From NCBI RefSeq assembly GCF_033095865.1, contig NZ_AP019365.1, positions 4,375,501 to 4,439,500 of the forward strand: a stretch of DNA of 64,000 nucleotides, read 5' to 3'. The DNA comes from Pseudomonas sp. KU43P (GTDB taxonomy: Bacteria; Pseudomonadota; Gammaproteobacteria; Pseudomonadales; Pseudomonadaceae). The position numbers were made by a program, and so were the translations under genes. Position 1 is the stretch's first letter; each line of letters opens with the position of its first letter. The notes under the pieces were generated by a model. That model ran no database searches, was not told the origin of the DNA, and was given only the letters and a program-made list of their open reading frames with translations. Positions 1-10,163 of this stretch are shown one piece after another.

Positions 1-262
1 GTTTCTCTTTCAGCATGACGGATTCAATTTCCATCAGCATGCGCCCTGTCATCTGCCCATGAGTCCCCCCGTGAATATCGAGTTGATAGTCAGGCTTGGG
101 AATGCCGAGCTGTTCGAAAAAAATGTCCGACATATTGGCATCAAAGTGCTGGCCGGTATGAACGATGACTTCCGAAAGACTGGACTGCTCAAGGATCGCC
201 TTAGAGACTACACTTGCCTTGATGAACTGCGGGCGAGCACCGATGATGGTCAAAACTTTCAT
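1..262 (-). CDS. wbpI: UDP-GlcNAc 2-epimerase (non-hydrolysing), N-terminal part only
   Basis: Only the first 87 codons are inside the window; the gene runs off the left edge. The ATG at 262 begins MKVLTIIGARPQFIKA, the GARPQ nucleotide-binding start typical of non-hydrolysing UDP-GlcNAc 2-epimerases, followed by HTGQHFD and a GGTHGQMTGRM stretch. In the O5-type pathway WbpI epimerises UDP-GlcNAc3NAcA to the manno form, the last step before glycosyl transfer in the cytoplasm. It lies 8 bp downstream of wbpH on the same strand, so it is the next gene of the O-antigen operon. The wbpI name rests on this position and the family; a generic WecB-like epimerase is the alternative. No stop is visible, so integrity beyond residue 87 is unknown. 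Confidence 0.88.
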   Translation of the reverse strand, partial: MKVLTIIGARPQFIKASVVSKAILEQSSLSEVIVHTGQHFDANMSDIFFEQLGIPKPDYQLDIHGGTHGQMTGRMLMEIESVMLKEK

Positions 263-270
263 TCAAATTC

Positions 271-1380
271 TCACTTATTCAGTAGATCGGAGTAGAACTG
301 CAACAATTTGCGCCCTTCCAGATCCCAGTTATAGCGTTCGTTGACTGCGCGCTGGCCATTTCGTCCTAGCGCTGCCGCCTCATCCGGGTGCGTCACCAGG
401 TAGTCGATTGCCTCGGCAATGGCAGCAGGCTTCAAGGGGTCTACGCAAAGCCCACAATTGCTCCCCTCGATGATCTCCCGCCAGAGTGGAAAATTCGAAG
501 CGATTACCGGAATGCCCGATGACATGTACTCGAACATCTTGTTGGGCTGAGCATCGATGTGATTGGGCAACGGGTGGAATGTCACCAGCCCCGCTACCGA
601 GTTGCCCAAAACCTCCCGAACCTCATGGCGATCTAACTGCCCATGCTCATTGACAGCTTTCCAGCCATCCAGCGTTCTTGCCTCACGCTCCACGGTCGGT
701 TCGGAAAAACGCCCTACCAGGTTCAAGCGTGCAGATGTTTTCAATAATTCAAGACTATTGATCACTTCACGAATACCGCGGATGGAAGTTATACCACCGA
801 CGTAGCAAACCTCATCCTTTTTACTGGTCCAAGGCACCATGGCATCTAACTCACCCAACATGGGGAAGTTGTTAATATCCAAAACATTGCCATTGATGCT
901 TTTAAACTTATCACGGATGTGCGGCGTTGCAGTAAGAATGGCATCCAGCTTTCTACAGGCGTATTTCTCATAACCCGAGAACAAAGCGGCCACTACCCGG
1001 CGCGCCAATGGCTGCAGATACGGTTTGCTCAGCAACTGCTTAGGCACATCTTCGTGCGAGTCAAAAATTACTTTCGCGCCGCTTTTCTTCAACCTGCTTC
1101 CCAAGGGTATGAGCTCAGGATCGTGCAGGTGATAGACATCAGCACTCAGGGCCAACGCGCGCTTGAGTACATTACGGGTAGTTTTGAAAATCCGATTCAG
1201 ACGACCGGGTAGTGTCCCCACATCCAGGATCTGTACACCGTCCTTGACCTCATCGCCCTTCCCGTCGGCCACAACCAGATAAACCTCATGCCCGCCCTGG
1301 GCTAGCGTTCTGCATTGTTTGCGAAAGATCCGAATGTCATAACGGGAGTGAACCGAGGTCAGATGAGCAATTTTTGCCAT
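271..1380 (-). CDS. wbpH: Glycosyltransferase family 4 (WbpH-like)
   Basis: A 369-residue cytoplasmic glycosyltransferase that probably adds a diamino-mannuronic acid residue to the growing O-antigen unit on undecaprenyl phosphate. The N-terminal half starts MAKIAHLTSVHSRYDIRIF and carries a YHLHDPELIPLG segment common to GT4 enzymes. The C-terminal half holds the GT4 sugar-nucleotide site: a PNKMFEYMSSGIPVIAS stretch, with the E-x7-E type motif around FPLWREIIE. I chose the ATG at 1380 over an upstream extension because it begins directly with the GT fold. It sits 14 bp after wbpG and 8 bp before wbpI. The symbol is positional, by analogy with P. aeruginosa O5; substrate specificity cannot be read from sequence. 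Confidence 0.8.
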   Translation of the reverse strand: MAKIAHLTSVHSRYDIRIFRKQCRTLAQGGHEVYLVVADGKGDEVKDGVQILDVGTLPGRLNRIFKTTRNVLKRALALSADVYHLHDPELIPLGSRLKKSGAKVIFDSHEDVPKQLLSKPYLQPLARRVVAALFSGYEKYACRKLDAILTATPHIRDKFKSINGNVLDINNFPMLGELDAMVPWTSKKDEVCYVGGITSIRGIREVINSLELLKTSARLNLVGRFSEPTVEREARTLDGWKAVNEHGQLDRHEVREVLGNSVAGLVTFHPLPNHIDAQPNKMFEYMSSGIPVIASNFPLWREIIEGSNCGLCVDPLKPAAIAEAIDYLVTHPDEAAALGRNGQRAVNERYNWDLEGRKLLQFYSDLLNK

Positions 1381-1394
1381 GTCAGTTCCAGCCC

Positions 1395-2528
1395 TTAGGA
1401 ATAGACATTGATGCGTCGACCCAGCAGGCGCTGAATCAATAACTGAAGTTTCTTCGCCCCCTGCTGTCGCGAGTCCCAATTGGCGAAATCGGAATAGTCG
1501 TGAATCGGCGCATTCATCAGCTCATCAAACTGGGCCTTGCTGATGCGCATTTTTTTGCAAAAATACTCGATATCCAACTGCAATTCCGCTGCATCGTAAA
1601 GGGGCTCGGCAAGCTTGTCCAAGGCTTCGTCACGCGTCATCTGCCCGGACAGGATCATGCTCGAGTAATGCAGCTTGCGCTTGTCGTAACCAAATTTGGT
1701 GGGCAAGTAATAGTTCTGGAACAGCTTCGTGAATATGGACTCGCCATGTTTGCGCGCATAGGAGCGGTAGCCGATCGTCTCCTGCAAGAACGCTTCCGCC
1801 TTCGCCTTGTCATAATTCATGAAATTCAGAGGGCGCACCGTACGCATTCCCTTGACAAAGGGATACCAAAAATAGTAATTCAAAAAACTGATGGTTTTGT
1901 AATCCTTGAGTGGCCGCTCGCCATACTGTTTGTGAATGGCTTTCAAGTTGATAGCGTCCATTGCGCTGCCGTGCCAGGTGTCAGGGAACACCGCCTCGGT
2001 AGCGAGATTACCACCACTGAGAATGTACTTGATATTATTCTCTACCGCGAAGTGATACATACTAGCGAAAAACGCGTGATCCTGCGGTACATCTTGGTTG
2101 GCGACAGCAGCTTTCATATAAGCCAACTGCAGATCACGGACTTCCTCCCAGTTCATGACATGGGTGTGCAGGTCATAGCCGCAATACTTGATAATCTTTT
2201 CAATATTGCTTACGGCGAGTTCACTGTTCCAACCTGCATCCACATGCACAACCAGCGGACGCAATCCCATGTCCTTGACCTTAACTGCAAGGTAAGAACT
2301 GTCTACCCCGCCACTGAGGCCAATGATGCAGTCGTAATCCTTGCCCGCACCTTCTTTCTTGATCTGATCGACGATTTTTTGCAGACGCTGCTCACCGCTC
2401 GCATCGGTGAAAAGCTGTTTGGACTGGACGTTGTCAAATTTATGGCAGTGATTGCACACTCCCGCATCATCGAACACAATTTCAGCGTCAGATGTATCCA
2501 TGACACAGCGCGAACATACCTTGACCAC
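1395..2528 (-). CDS. wbpG: N-acetyl sugar amidotransferase WbpG
   Basis: A 377-residue ATP-dependent amidotransferase that, with the HisH2/HisF2 pair upstream, is thought to convert an acetamido group on the nucleotide sugar to an acetamidino group. Two CxxC pairs (C5/C8 and C25/C28) suggest a zinc knuckle. The PP-loop LSGGVDSSYL at residues 71-80 is the ATP pyrophosphatase signature shared with PseA/LegG-type enzymes. The start is a GTG at 2528, chosen because a perfect AGGAGG lies 6 nt upstream; longer readings have no such site. The gene follows hisF2 after a 147-bp gap. The length is close to the roughly 376 residues I recall for the PAO1 protein. Confidence 0.9.
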   Translation of the reverse strand: MVKVCSRCVMDTSDAEIVFDDAGVCNHCHKFDNVQSKQLFTDASGEQRLQKIVDQIKKEGAGKDYDCIIGLSGGVDSSYLAVKVKDMGLRPLVVHVDAGWNSELAVSNIEKIIKYCGYDLHTHVMNWEEVRDLQLAYMKAAVANQDVPQDHAFFASMYHFAVENNIKYILSGGNLATEAVFPDTWHGSAMDAINLKAIHKQYGERPLKDYKTISFLNYYFWYPFVKGMRTVRPLNFMNYDKAKAEAFLQETIGYRSYARKHGESIFTKLFQNYYLPTKFGYDKRKLHYSSMILSGQMTRDEALDKLAEPLYDAAELQLDIEYFCKKMRISKAQFDELMNAPIHDYSDFANWDSRQQGAKKLQLLIQRLLGRRINVYS

Positions 2529-2675
2529 TAACAACCTCCTGAAACGATTTTCTTCGGCTTGGCTCGCGGAACTCCCACCACCCATGCCTGAATTCTTATG
2601 ACAATAGAGGCACTGTACAGCCTGCCAGGCGAAGGCGCTAAGAGGCTGGTACGCTACCTTTCGGATATTTGAAGC

Positions 2676-3431
2676 TTACCCGGCACTCAACCTGTTGATG
2701 TCTGGATAACTTATGAGCACAGCGCGGTGCTTGCCGTGGAAAACAAAAAGACTTCCCGCGGCCACGGCCGAGACGCCAGTACGCTCAAAGAGTTCGATCA
2801 GATCCGCCGTAGAACCCGCACCACCGCATGCAATAACGGGAACGTGCACCTGTGAAACGATGCTCTCCACCAATTCGGTGTCAAAACCCTTTTGTGTACC
2901 GTCACGGTCTACAGAGTTGAGGAAAATTTCACCCACGCCCGCTGACTCCAAAGCCTGCGCCCATTCTACAGGAGAACGCTTGGTGTCCTTGCTGCCATTT
3001 TCCGAGTATACCGAATACCCCCCCCAGAATCCCTTGCGGCAGTCCATGGCCCCCACAACGCTTTGCGAGCCGAACTTGTCAGCGATTTGCCGAATGAGCG
3101 TCACATCGTCGAGCGCGGCAGTGTTGATGGATATTTTTTCTATGCCGAGGGCAAATACCCTCTCCGCCTGTGCCAAGGTCTTGATTCCCCCCCCGTAACA
3201 GATCGGCATGAAGCACTCACCGGCCACCTCGGCGATGAGTTCGTAGTTGGGCTCCCGCTTCAACTTCGAAGCTTCAATATCAAGCAACACTAATTCATCG
3301 ACTTCTTTTTCGTTGAAGATACGAATAGCATTAATGGGGTCGCCGACATACTTCGAATCCTTGAACTTCACGGTCTTCACCAGGCCGCGATCCTTGAGTA
3401 ACAAGCAGGGAATGACGCGCCTCCTCACCAT
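2676..3431 (-). CDS. hisF2: HisF2, imidazole-glycerol-phosphate-synthase cyclase-like subunit
   Basis: A 251-residue TIM barrel of the HisF family, starting MVRRRVIPCLLLKDRG. True HisF has PCLD at this point, and the Asp (D11) is a catalytic residue of the cyclase; here the residue is Leu (L11). The second barrel half keeps an Asp (VVGAMDCRKG). Loss of the first Asp fits a protein that no longer makes imidazole glycerol phosphate and instead channels ammonia from HisH2 to WbpG. The start ATG overlaps the hisH2 stop by one base, indicating coupled translation. PAO1 HisF2 has the same PCLLL reading as far as I recall. Confidence 0.92.
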   Translation of the reverse strand: MVRRRVIPCLLLKDRGLVKTVKFKDSKYVGDPINAIRIFNEKEVDELVLLDIEASKLKREPNYELIAEVAGECFMPICYGGGIKTLAQAERVFALGIEKISINTAALDDVTLIRQIADKFGSQSVVGAMDCRKGFWGGYSVYSENGSKDTKRSPVEWAQALESAGVGEIFLNSVDRDGTQKGFDTELVESIVSQVHVPVIACGGAGSTADLIELFERTGVSAVAAGSLFVFHGKHRAVLISYPDINRLSAG

Positions 3432-4039
3432 CAGACCAACTCCACGAAATTCTTGAACAATTGCATACCAAATTTGTGGCTTTTTTCCGGGTGGAACTGG
3501 AAGCCAAAAATATTGTCCTTGACCACAGCGGCGGTGAACTGCTGGTCGTAATTGGCCGTCAGCAGGGTATTCTCTGCGTGTCGTGGCAACATGTAATAAC
3601 TATGGACAAAATAGAAACGGCTTAGCTCATCGATACCTGCCAGGATGGGATGCCTCAACTGTGGAGCGACTTCATTCCATCCCATATGCGGGACCTTGCG
3701 CCCGTCACGCTTTTCGAAGCGAACGATGTCCATGTCGATCCAGCCCAAACCAGGCTCGCGCCCCTCTTCAGAACCATTGCCGAGCATCTGACTACCCAGG
3801 CATACACCCATCACCGGCTTACGCTTGTCCAGCACTTGTTCGTTCAACGCTTCTATCAGGCCACTGTTGCGCAGTGTCTGCATGCCAGCATCGAACGCGC
3901 CTACGCCAGGCAAAATGAGCTTGTCGGCGCGCTCGATATCTTCACGGCTGTTCGATGCCTTGGCTGTAGCACCCACTCGCTTCAGCATATTCAAGACTGA
4001 AGCAATGTTCCCTACGCCATAATCAACAACGATGATCAC
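3431..4039 (-). CDS. hisH2: HisH2, class I glutamine amidotransferase subunit
   Basis: A 202-residue glutaminase that releases ammonia from glutamine for the O-antigen amidotransferase WbpG, through HisF2. The catalytic triad is visible: C80 in GVCLGSQML, and H183 and E185 in QFHPEKS. The N-terminus [15 protein letters not shown] is typical of HisH. The start is a GTG at 4039, chosen because GGAG lies 7 nt upstream; the GTGA overlaps the wzx stop by 4 bp, so translation is likely coupled. A longer reading into wzx has no ribosome-binding site. It is probably not the histidine-pathway HisH, given its place between wzx and hisF2. Confidence 0.92.
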   Translation of the reverse strand: MIIVVDYGVGNIASVLNMLKRVGATAKASNSREDIERADKLILPGVGAFDAGMQTLRNSGLIEALNEQVLDKRKPVMGVCLGSQMLGNGSEEGREPGLGWIDMDIVRFEKRDGRKVPHMGWNEVAPQLRHPILAGIDELSRFYFVHSYYMLPRHAENTLLTANYDQQFTAAVVKDNIFGFQFHPEKSHKFGMQLFKNFVELV

Positions 4040-5271
4040 TTGGCATCTCCCTTGGTGCAGTAGAAGGACATCCAAAAATAGATGAAATACATGATTGCAT
4101 AGCCTATGGAGTAGAACCACAGCACCGAATCCACGCTATCCAGCAGGAAAAAGCATGCAAACGTCAAGGCCAACAGAGCCACCTGCCAGATCAGGTCCAG
4201 GTTCTGCCGCTGTGCGATGTAGATCGTGTAGCTGAGGGGGCTGACGACGAATCGCATGTAAAACAGCGGAATCATCAGCACTGCGTAGCGCCCCGACTCG
4301 GCCCAGGCGTCGCCAAAGATGAAGCCGAATGCCCATTCGCCTACAAACCAGAAAGCTATGAACGGAGGAAGCGCGAGCACCGCGAGCAGCTTGAACGTCT
4401 TGATAAAGATGGCTCGGCAACTTCCCGTCTCGCGGTAGTCGCGGGCAGCCTGCTCCTTGAAGACATCAAGCACAGAAGCGGCCAACAAGGAGATAGGAGC
4501 CCCCATCATTTTCAGGGTCAACGCGAACCAGCCCGCAGTTTCTCCACCGAACTTCGCCGCCAAGAGTACCACCGGAATCTGGCTGGCGACCGTATTTATC
4601 AGGTCGGCAGGCAAAGAGAATCTAGGGAAATTGATGTATTGCTTCGCGACTTGACGCACCGAACTCCAAGGTGTAGCAGCACAAGCCACGATGAGCGGCT
4701 TGCCGACCCAGATCGCCGCTAACGCCGTAGCCGCGACGACACCAATCAATTGTCCATATACCAACCCGGATACGCCCCCGGCAAAATAAGCTGCCGAAAC
4801 CTGGGCAATGGCAATACAAGCCGCGAGGCTGATCCGCGCGATCCCCAGCCTGTTAAAGGACTGCTGGTAGGTGAGCAATGACACGACCAGCTTGTTCGCA
4901 CCTAACCCTAACGAAACCAGTGCCAGCGCGAACCAGTAACTACCGACCACCTCAGGCACGATGCTCCACACCCGTCCAGCCAGGACTGCAAACACGGCGA
5001 CGAGGGTGGAGATCAGTAAAATCAGCTGTAGAACAAGCTTGAGAACGGCGTGGAATTCAGCCGGCTCAGCAGTAGAGAAAATCGCGAGTTCATAACGTCC
5101 CGTCACCACTACAGAAAAGATAGTAGCGAACGAAAGCCACACACTGAATGCTCCCATTTCTGCCGGCGAATACAAACGCACCAGCAGAAACGTGACACCA
5201 ATGGTAATAAGTTGCGCGCCAAGTGTGCCCACCAGCACGCGCGCCACACGCCCGATAAAGCCTGCGCTCAT
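4036..5271 (-). CDS. wzx: O-antigen flippase Wzx
   Basis: A 411-residue polytopic membrane protein of the MATE-like polysaccharide exporter superfamily that would flip the undecaprenyl-linked O unit across the inner membrane. About 12 hydrophobic helices alternate with short charged loops, and the N-terminus ([20 protein letters not shown]) resembles RfbX/Wzx proteins. The ATG overlaps the wzy stop (ATGA) and the stop overlaps the hisH2 GTG, so three genes are chained by 4-bp overlaps. Base composition is lower in GC than the housekeeping genes. Flippases diverge strongly by serotype, so the assignment is by topology and position. Confidence 0.88.
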   Translation of the reverse strand: MSAGFIGRVARVLVGTLGAQLITIGVTFLLVRLYSPAEMGAFSVWLSFATIFSVVVTGRYELAIFSTAEPAEFHAVLKLVLQLILLISTLVAVFAVLAGRVWSIVPEVVGSYWFALALVSLGLGANKLVVSLLTYQQSFNRLGIARISLAACIAIAQVSAAYFAGGVSGLVYGQLIGVVAATALAAIWVGKPLIVACAATPWSSVRQVAKQYINFPRFSLPADLINTVASQIPVVLLAAKFGGETAGWFALTLKMMGAPISLLAASVLDVFKEQAARDYRETGSCRAIFIKTFKLLAVLALPPFIAFWFVGEWAFGFIFGDAWAESGRYAVLMIPLFYMRFVVSPLSYTIYIAQRQNLDLIWQVALLALTFACFFLLDSVDSVLWFYSIGYAIMYFIYFWMSFYCTKGDAK

Positions 5272-6584
5272 GAAGACATCCTCGATGACACTTTAAACGG
5301 AAACGAAATGAGCATCATGACAAGCAACATCACGAACACACCTGATCCCAATAACACGGTCAACAAGGACTGTTCCAGAATCTTGGTGGTAAACAGCAAG
5401 GCGATCGGTATGGCGATAAAGGCATGGTACCTTGAAAAGAGAAAATTCATGATCATAACGATAGCCGCTACGAATAACGACTCTGTCACTACACCTATAT
5501 AACCCAACTGCATGTAGGCAATCGCGAAAAAGTTCACGTTTGCGTTCATGCTCGGGTTGTTGAATACCTCGGTACCTAAACGGAACGTCAGCGTCTCAGC
5601 ACGCCCCTGCCCGACCAATGCCCCTAGCAGGGTGTCGCTGTAATAATTGGCGCCAAATTCCGCGACGAACTGATTCACAGCACCTAGCAAGGTGGAGGGA
5701 ACAATAAATGCCCGCCGCAATAGGTAGTCGTTCAGGAATGAGTAACCGAGCACTTCGTGTTCCAAAGCCCCCATCAGGAGTAGCGACAACAGCGCACCGA
5801 TCACCCAGGAAACCCTGACCTTGCCAAACCGACGGAAGTACATCATCAAGCCATAGATCAGGAACAACACGATAAACGGATACTTTTGACCGAACGCGCC
5901 CCACAAGATCAGTACATTGACCATCCCCAAGGCGATATAGAGCCACTGCCGCTTGTATACCCCCCAGGCAAGCAGCACTGGGAAAAACGCCTGAGTGCCA
6001 ATCGAAGCAAGGTATCCATTGGCTGAGCCGGCAGCAAATACTTCCCTCGCTGCAGCCCGTCGCAGGTATTGCCCCGAATAATCCAGTGAGAAGTAGCCTG
6101 CACTCTTCGCAAGTATGAAAGCCAGCACCGCCAAATTGATTACCGACAACAGCGCTAGTACTCGCCTTCCTTGATCTTCGCGCGGTGGACTTTCACTCGA
6201 GTGAAACCTAATTTTGTTTACCGTACCGATGATCAGAATACCGATGAGTACCGCCAATGACGCACCCGACCACGGCTCGGCACCCAGCGAAAACTGATTT
6301 GCCCCGTTCAGCACCAATGCATGTGGAACAAGAACCACAATCAACAGCGTAACCAGTAGATCACCTGGCCTACGTATCTCAGCGCCACACAGCAATGCAC
6401 ATACGAATGCCAGGACCATCAGATATGAAATCAGCCCGAAATCGACTGGCTTCTTTGCCGCCCCCATATATTCATAGAGAATGTATATGTAATTGTTGTT
6501 CACCCACACCACAGCAACAAAGTAGGCGAACAGCAAGAAAGCATTGAACAGGAGAGACCTGTCGACTCGAGCGAGAACGTACAT
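5268..6584 (-). CDS. wzy: O-antigen polymerase Wzy
   Basis: A 438-residue integral membrane protein with roughly 11-12 predicted helices and a long polar periplasmic loop in its second half (around [14 protein letters not shown]). This is the expected shape of a Wzy polymerase, which links O units on the periplasmic face of the inner membrane. There is no sequence motif that proves the function; the call rests on topology, position between wbpE and wzx, and a length equal to what I recall for the PAO1 Wzy. It starts 3 bp after the wbpE stop and overlaps wzx by 4 bp. The gene is AT-rich (a sampled 60-base stretch is about 42% GC), typical of serotype-specific genes. Confidence 0.85.
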   Translation of the reverse strand: MYVLARVDRSLLFNAFLLFAYFVAVVWVNNNYIYILYEYMGAAKKPVDFGLISYLMVLAFVCALLCGAEIRRPGDLLVTLLIVVLVPHALVLNGANQFSLGAEPWSGASLAVLIGILIIGTVNKIRFHSSESPPREDQGRRVLALLSVINLAVLAFILAKSAGYFSLDYSGQYLRRAAAREVFAAGSANGYLASIGTQAFFPVLLAWGVYKRQWLYIALGMVNVLILWGAFGQKYPFIVLFLIYGLMMYFRRFGKVRVSWVIGALLSLLLMGALEHEVLGYSFLNDYLLRRAFIVPSTLLGAVNQFVAEFGANYYSDTLLGALVGQGRAETLTFRLGTEVFNNPSMNANVNFFAIAYMQLGYIGVVTESLFVAAIVMIMNFLFSRYHAFIAIPIALLFTTKILEQSLLTVLLGSGVFVMLLVMMLISFPFKVSSRMSS

Positions 6585-6587
6585 CCG

Positions 6588-7670
6588 TTAATTCGTCAAC
6601 GCAGCACAAATGGTAGCGACGGACACCTCATCCAGATACGGATGCATAGGCAGGCTCATCACACGCATTGCAACCTGGTCACCGATCGGCAGCAACGCGT
6701 GCTCGTCCGCTACCGCTGGTTGCTTGTTGAGCGGGATGGGGTAGTGAACCGCAGTGGGTACGCCAGCAGCCTGCAGCCGCTTCTGGACAGCATCGCGATC
6801 ATCCACTTGAACAGTATATTGCGCATAAGCGCTGACGTTACCGACCTCAATATAGGGCGCAGAGTCGATGCCGGCTTGCTTGAGCGCTGCGTCATACCAT
6901 CCCGCCACTTGCTGGCGCAGTGCGATTTCCTCTTCGAAAATCTCGAGCTTGGGCAGCAGAATAGCAGCCTGCAGCGTATCTAGACGGCTGTTCACCCCCA
7001 CACGGATGTGGTGATAGCGACGGTCCTGGCCGTGGCGAGCGATCTGGCGAATGACAGTGGCCAGCCCTTCGTCGTTGGTAAAGATTGCACCGCCATCGCC
7101 GTAGCAACCCAGCGGCTTGCTCGGGAAGAAACTGGTGCAAGCCACAGTGGTCAGGTTGCACGAGCGCTTGCCCTTGTAAGAAGCACCAAAGCTCTGCGCC
7201 GCATCCTCGATCACAGGGATGCCGTACTTGGCTGCAATGGCGTTGATCGCATCGTAGTCGGCACACTGGCCATACAGCGATACCGGGATGATGGCTTTGG
7301 TACGCGGGGTAATCGCAGCCTCGAGCAGTTGCGGGTCCAGGTTGTAAGTGCGTGGATCGATATCCACGTACACAGGCTTGGCACCCAACAACGCAACGGT
7401 TTCCGCGGTCGCAATATAGGTGAAGCCTGGTGTGATCACCTCATCGCCTGGGCCAATGCCCAGCGCCATCTGCACAATCTGCAAGGCATCAGTGCCGTTG
7501 GCGCAGGTGATGCAATATTTGGCGCCCACGAACGCAGCCAGTCGATCTTCCAGCTCCGCAACTTCAGGGCCAAGAATGTACTGACCATGGCTCAAGACAC
7601 GCTGGATGCCGGCGTCGATCTTGTCCTTGATGCGTGCTTGCTGGCTTTTCAGGTCAATGAATTCAATCAT
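6588..7670 (-). CDS. wbpE: UDP-2-acetamido-2-deoxy-3-oxo-glucuronate aminotransferase
   Basis: A 360-residue PLP enzyme of the DegT/DnrJ/EryC1 sugar aminotransferase family that installs the C3 amino group on the UDP-3-keto sugar made by WbpB, using glutamate. K185 in TSFFPSKPLG is the PLP lysine, and VIEDAAQSFGA holds the Asp that contacts the pyridine ring. The start ATG at 7670 gives MIEFIDLK; a TTG 6 bp upstream is possible but would overlap nothing useful. It follows the wbpD stop by 2 bp and precedes wzy by 3 bp. The sequence looks very close to PAO1 WbpE as I remember it. Confidence 0.95.
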   Translation of the reverse strand: MIEFIDLKSQQARIKDKIDAGIQRVLSHGQYILGPEVAELEDRLAAFVGAKYCITCANGTDALQIVQMALGIGPGDEVITPGFTYIATAETVALLGAKPVYVDIDPRTYNLDPQLLEAAITPRTKAIIPVSLYGQCADYDAINAIAAKYGIPVIEDAAQSFGASYKGKRSCNLTTVACTSFFPSKPLGCYGDGGAIFTNDEGLATVIRQIARHGQDRRYHHIRVGVNSRLDTLQAAILLPKLEIFEEEIALRQQVAGWYDAALKQAGIDSAPYIEVGNVSAYAQYTVQVDDRDAVQKRLQAAGVPTAVHYPIPLNKQPAVADEHALLPIGDQVAMRVMSLPMHPYLDEVSVATICAALTN

Positions 7671-7672
7671 GC

Positions 7673-8248
7673 TCAAACATCCATCTTGTTCAGTTGTTTG
7701 CCGTTCAGGACGTAGCGCGCCCCAGTGTGCGAGCAGATGGCTTCCCCCTGCTCACTCAGTTGCAATTGCTCGCCGAACTCACTCATCCAGCCAATCTGTC
7801 GGGCCGGCACACCCACCATGAGTGCGTAGGCAGGCACGTCCTTGTTGATGACCGCGCCAGCGCCGACGAAGGCGTACTCGCCAATGGTCACGCCGCAGAC
7901 GATAGTGCAGTTGGCCCCGAGCGTCGCACCTTTCTTGACCAAGGTGTCCCGATACTGGTCCTTGCGCTCGATCAGGGAGCGTGGGTTGTAGACGTTTGTG
8001 AACACCATGCTGGGGCCGCAGAAAACGCCCTCTTCGAGTGTCACGTTGTCGTATACCGAGACATTGTTCTGGACTTTGCATTGATCGCCGATCACGACTT
8101 TGTTGCCCACGAAAACGTTCTGGCCAAGTGAAACACCGGCCCCGATCCGAGCGCCCCCACACACATGGACAAAGTGCCAGACACGGGAATTGTCCCCGAT
8201 CTGTGCTCCTTCATCGACGATCGCACTTGGATGCTGATAGAAATTCAT
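7673..8248 (-). CDS. wbpD: UDP-sugar N-acetyltransferase WbpD
   Basis: A 191-residue left-handed beta-helix acetyltransferase. Imperfect hexapeptide repeats ([40 protein letters not shown]) run from about residue 15 to 155, with VPARQIGWM closing the helix. With acetyl-CoA it would N-acetylate the 3-amino group made by WbpE, giving UDP-GlcNAc(3NAc)A, the substrate of WbpI. The trimeric enzyme is cytoplasmic. The ATG overlaps the wbpC stop by 4 bp, and the stop is just before wbpE, so wbpC-wbpD-wbpE read as one tightly packed unit. Confidence 0.94.
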   Translation of the reverse strand: MNFYQHPSAIVDEGAQIGDNSRVWHFVHVCGGARIGAGVSLGQNVFVGNKVVIGDQCKVQNNVSVYDNVTLEEGVFCGPSMVFTNVYNPRSLIERKDQYRDTLVKKGATLGANCTIVCGVTIGEYAFVGAGAVINKDVPAYALMVGVPARQIGWMSEFGEQLQLSEQGEAICSHTGARYVLNGKQLNKMDV

Positions 8249-10089
8249 GGCTTCAGGCTCACATTGGGCTGAGGTTGATCGAAAGCTTGCTGCAATTGCT
8301 GCGCCGCATAGCGCCCATAACGAGTAGCGCCCACCTCGTTGAGATGGTGACTGTCACGATAGATCAGCACCCCCTTTTCATACGGGGCAGCTGCAAAGAA
8401 TTCACTTTTGGAAAAATCCAGAAAACGTGCGCCTGGCGTGCGGTCGACAATGTCCTTTACCTGCTGGTTGGCTGCCTGCCACTGAGGATTTAAGGTCAAT
8501 GGCGCCGGCAGACCTAGCTCGGTAAAGCGTCTCACCCGCTGGACATCCGTCTCGAACATCGGTACCTGGGCAAGCACTACAACGCTCTTGTTCGCTCGGG
8601 TTATGGACAGCAGATAGTCGGCCAGCGCTTTGGTGAATGGCGCGCTTTGCATCTGATACTGCCACATGCCTGCAACGATCACCTGCTCTACCTTCGGCAG
8701 CTCTCGTGCTACTGCCTGGATCTGCTCAAGGCAGGCTTTTTGCGCCCACCGTGGCAGGCGCTCAACATCGAAACCGGGAATCGGAACGCAACTGCTGGCA
8801 GTAAGTACACGATAAGCAACCCCCTCCTGCTTGCCCACTTCATCAAAGAAGTAGTTCAACTGGGCAGCATGACTATCGCCTATGACCAAGGTAGAAACGT
8901 CAGCATCGGGCTTGCCCCGTTTGCACTCACCCACCCAGCTCCCGTGGCAGATCGCTTCTGCTGCCGCATAGCGAGTCAGCTCGACAGGTAATGGGTCAAC
9001 CAAAGACTCGTTCACTCGTGGCATACCCCATGCCAACAGCACAAGCACACTGGCGGCGATTGCCCACTTAGGTAACTGCCGTAAGAAGCCGGAAGCCTTT
9101 CTGACCGGAGTCTCAACAAATCGGTAGGACAGCCATGCCAGCCCAATAGACGCGGTAACGAAAAACAGCAACCAGGCTGACGTCAGCTCGTACTGCCCAG
9201 TGTAATAGCGAATGAATGCAAGAACTGGCCAATGCCACAGATAAAGTGAGTAGGAAATTCCACCCAGCCAAACCATTGGCCGCGTGGCAAGCAGCGTGCT
9301 TACCGGGCCTCGACGCGCCGCGATGATCAGCCCTGCGCCAACGCAAGGCAGAATTGCCCACAACCCTGGGAATTGTTGCTTTTCAATGACCAGTAACGCA
9401 CACACCAATAGCAGCGCCCCGAGTACACCTAAGGAACTGGCGAACCTGGTATGCAACTCTCGCTGGCGCATCAGCAGGGCGACGACAGCACCAACCATAA
9501 ACTCTGGAATCCGGGCCAGCAGTGCAAAGTACAACTGCTCACGCGCGCCACCGAGCGCTCGGTAGCCAAGCCAGGCAAACAAGGCGACCGCCAGCAAAGC
9601 AAAAACCGGTAGCCGCCAATGCCTTGGAAGACAAACGATCAATAACGGGAAAAACAGGTAGAACTGCATCTCGATGGCCAGCGACCAGGTATGCAGTAAC
9701 GGCAGCTCATCAGCGCGCGGTGCAAAGTAACTACCAAAGCCAGCGAAATAATGGTTGCTCGTAAACTGCGCCGAAGACTTCAGGCTTTCGAAGAAGAATG
9801 CGAAATCAGCGGGAACAAACAGGATCGCCGACACGACACCAACGACCGCCAGCATCACGAAATACGCTGGCAGGATGCGCTTGACTCGGCTCGCGTAGAA
9901 CGCTGGCAGGTCAATCCTGTCGCTACGCTCAGTCAACAACGCCGTGATGATGAAGCCGGAAATGACAAAGAAAACATCGACGCCCAGGTAACCGGCTTTC
10001 AACCAGCTGCTATTGGCGTGATAGAGCAAAACCGCCAGTACTGCGACTGCACGCAAACCTTGAACATCCAGGCGAATACCGCGCTTCAT
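8245..10089 (-). CDS. wbpC: Membrane acyltransferase (OafA/PatA type) with SGNH domain
   Basis: About 614 residues from the ATG at 10089. The first ~350 residues are an acyltransferase-3 domain with about 10 membrane helices: [19 protein letters not shown] near the N-terminus, the [14 protein letters not shown] segment, and [12 protein letters not shown]. The C-terminal ~250 residues form a periplasmic SGNH domain with VIGDSHAAQ and a late DSHHLNEVG that supplies Asp/His. Such enzymes O-acetylate surface sugars. I chose ATG 10089 because the domain then starts at once; a GTG at 10137 would add 16 polar residues and has no better ribosome site. An intrinsic terminator lies upstream, between wbpB and this gene. 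Confidence 0.85.
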   Translation of the reverse strand: MKRGIRLDVQGLRAVAVLAVLLYHANSSWLKAGYLGVDVFFVISGFIITALLTERSDRIDLPAFYASRVKRILPAYFVMLAVVGVVSAILFVPADFAFFFESLKSSAQFTSNHYFAGFGSYFAPRADELPLLHTWSLAIEMQFYLFFPLLIVCLPRHWRLPVFALLAVALFAWLGYRALGGAREQLYFALLARIPEFMVGAVVALLMRQRELHTRFASSLGVLGALLLVCALLVIEKQQFPGLWAILPCVGAGLIIAARRGPVSTLLATRPMVWLGGISYSLYLWHWPVLAFIRYYTGQYELTSAWLLFFVTASIGLAWLSYRFVETPVRKASGFLRQLPKWAIAASVLVLLAWGMPRVNESLVDPLPVELTRYAAAEAICHGSWVGECKRGKPDADVSTLVIGDSHAAQLNYFFDEVGKQEGVAYRVLTASSCVPIPGFDVERLPRWAQKACLEQIQAVARELPKVEQVIVAGMWQYQMQSAPFTKALADYLLSITRANKSVVVLAQVPMFETDVQRVRRFTELGLPAPLTLNPQWQAANQQVKDIVDRTPGARFLDFSKSEFFAAAPYEKGVLIYRDSHHLNEVGATRYGRYAAQQLQQAFDQPQPNVSLKP

Positions 10090-10163
10090 GTGCGTTTCAC
10101 CCGTATCGTCCGGCTTATTGAAATTATCGTTCGACACGCTGGCTGGCGATCCTGCTAAAAACT

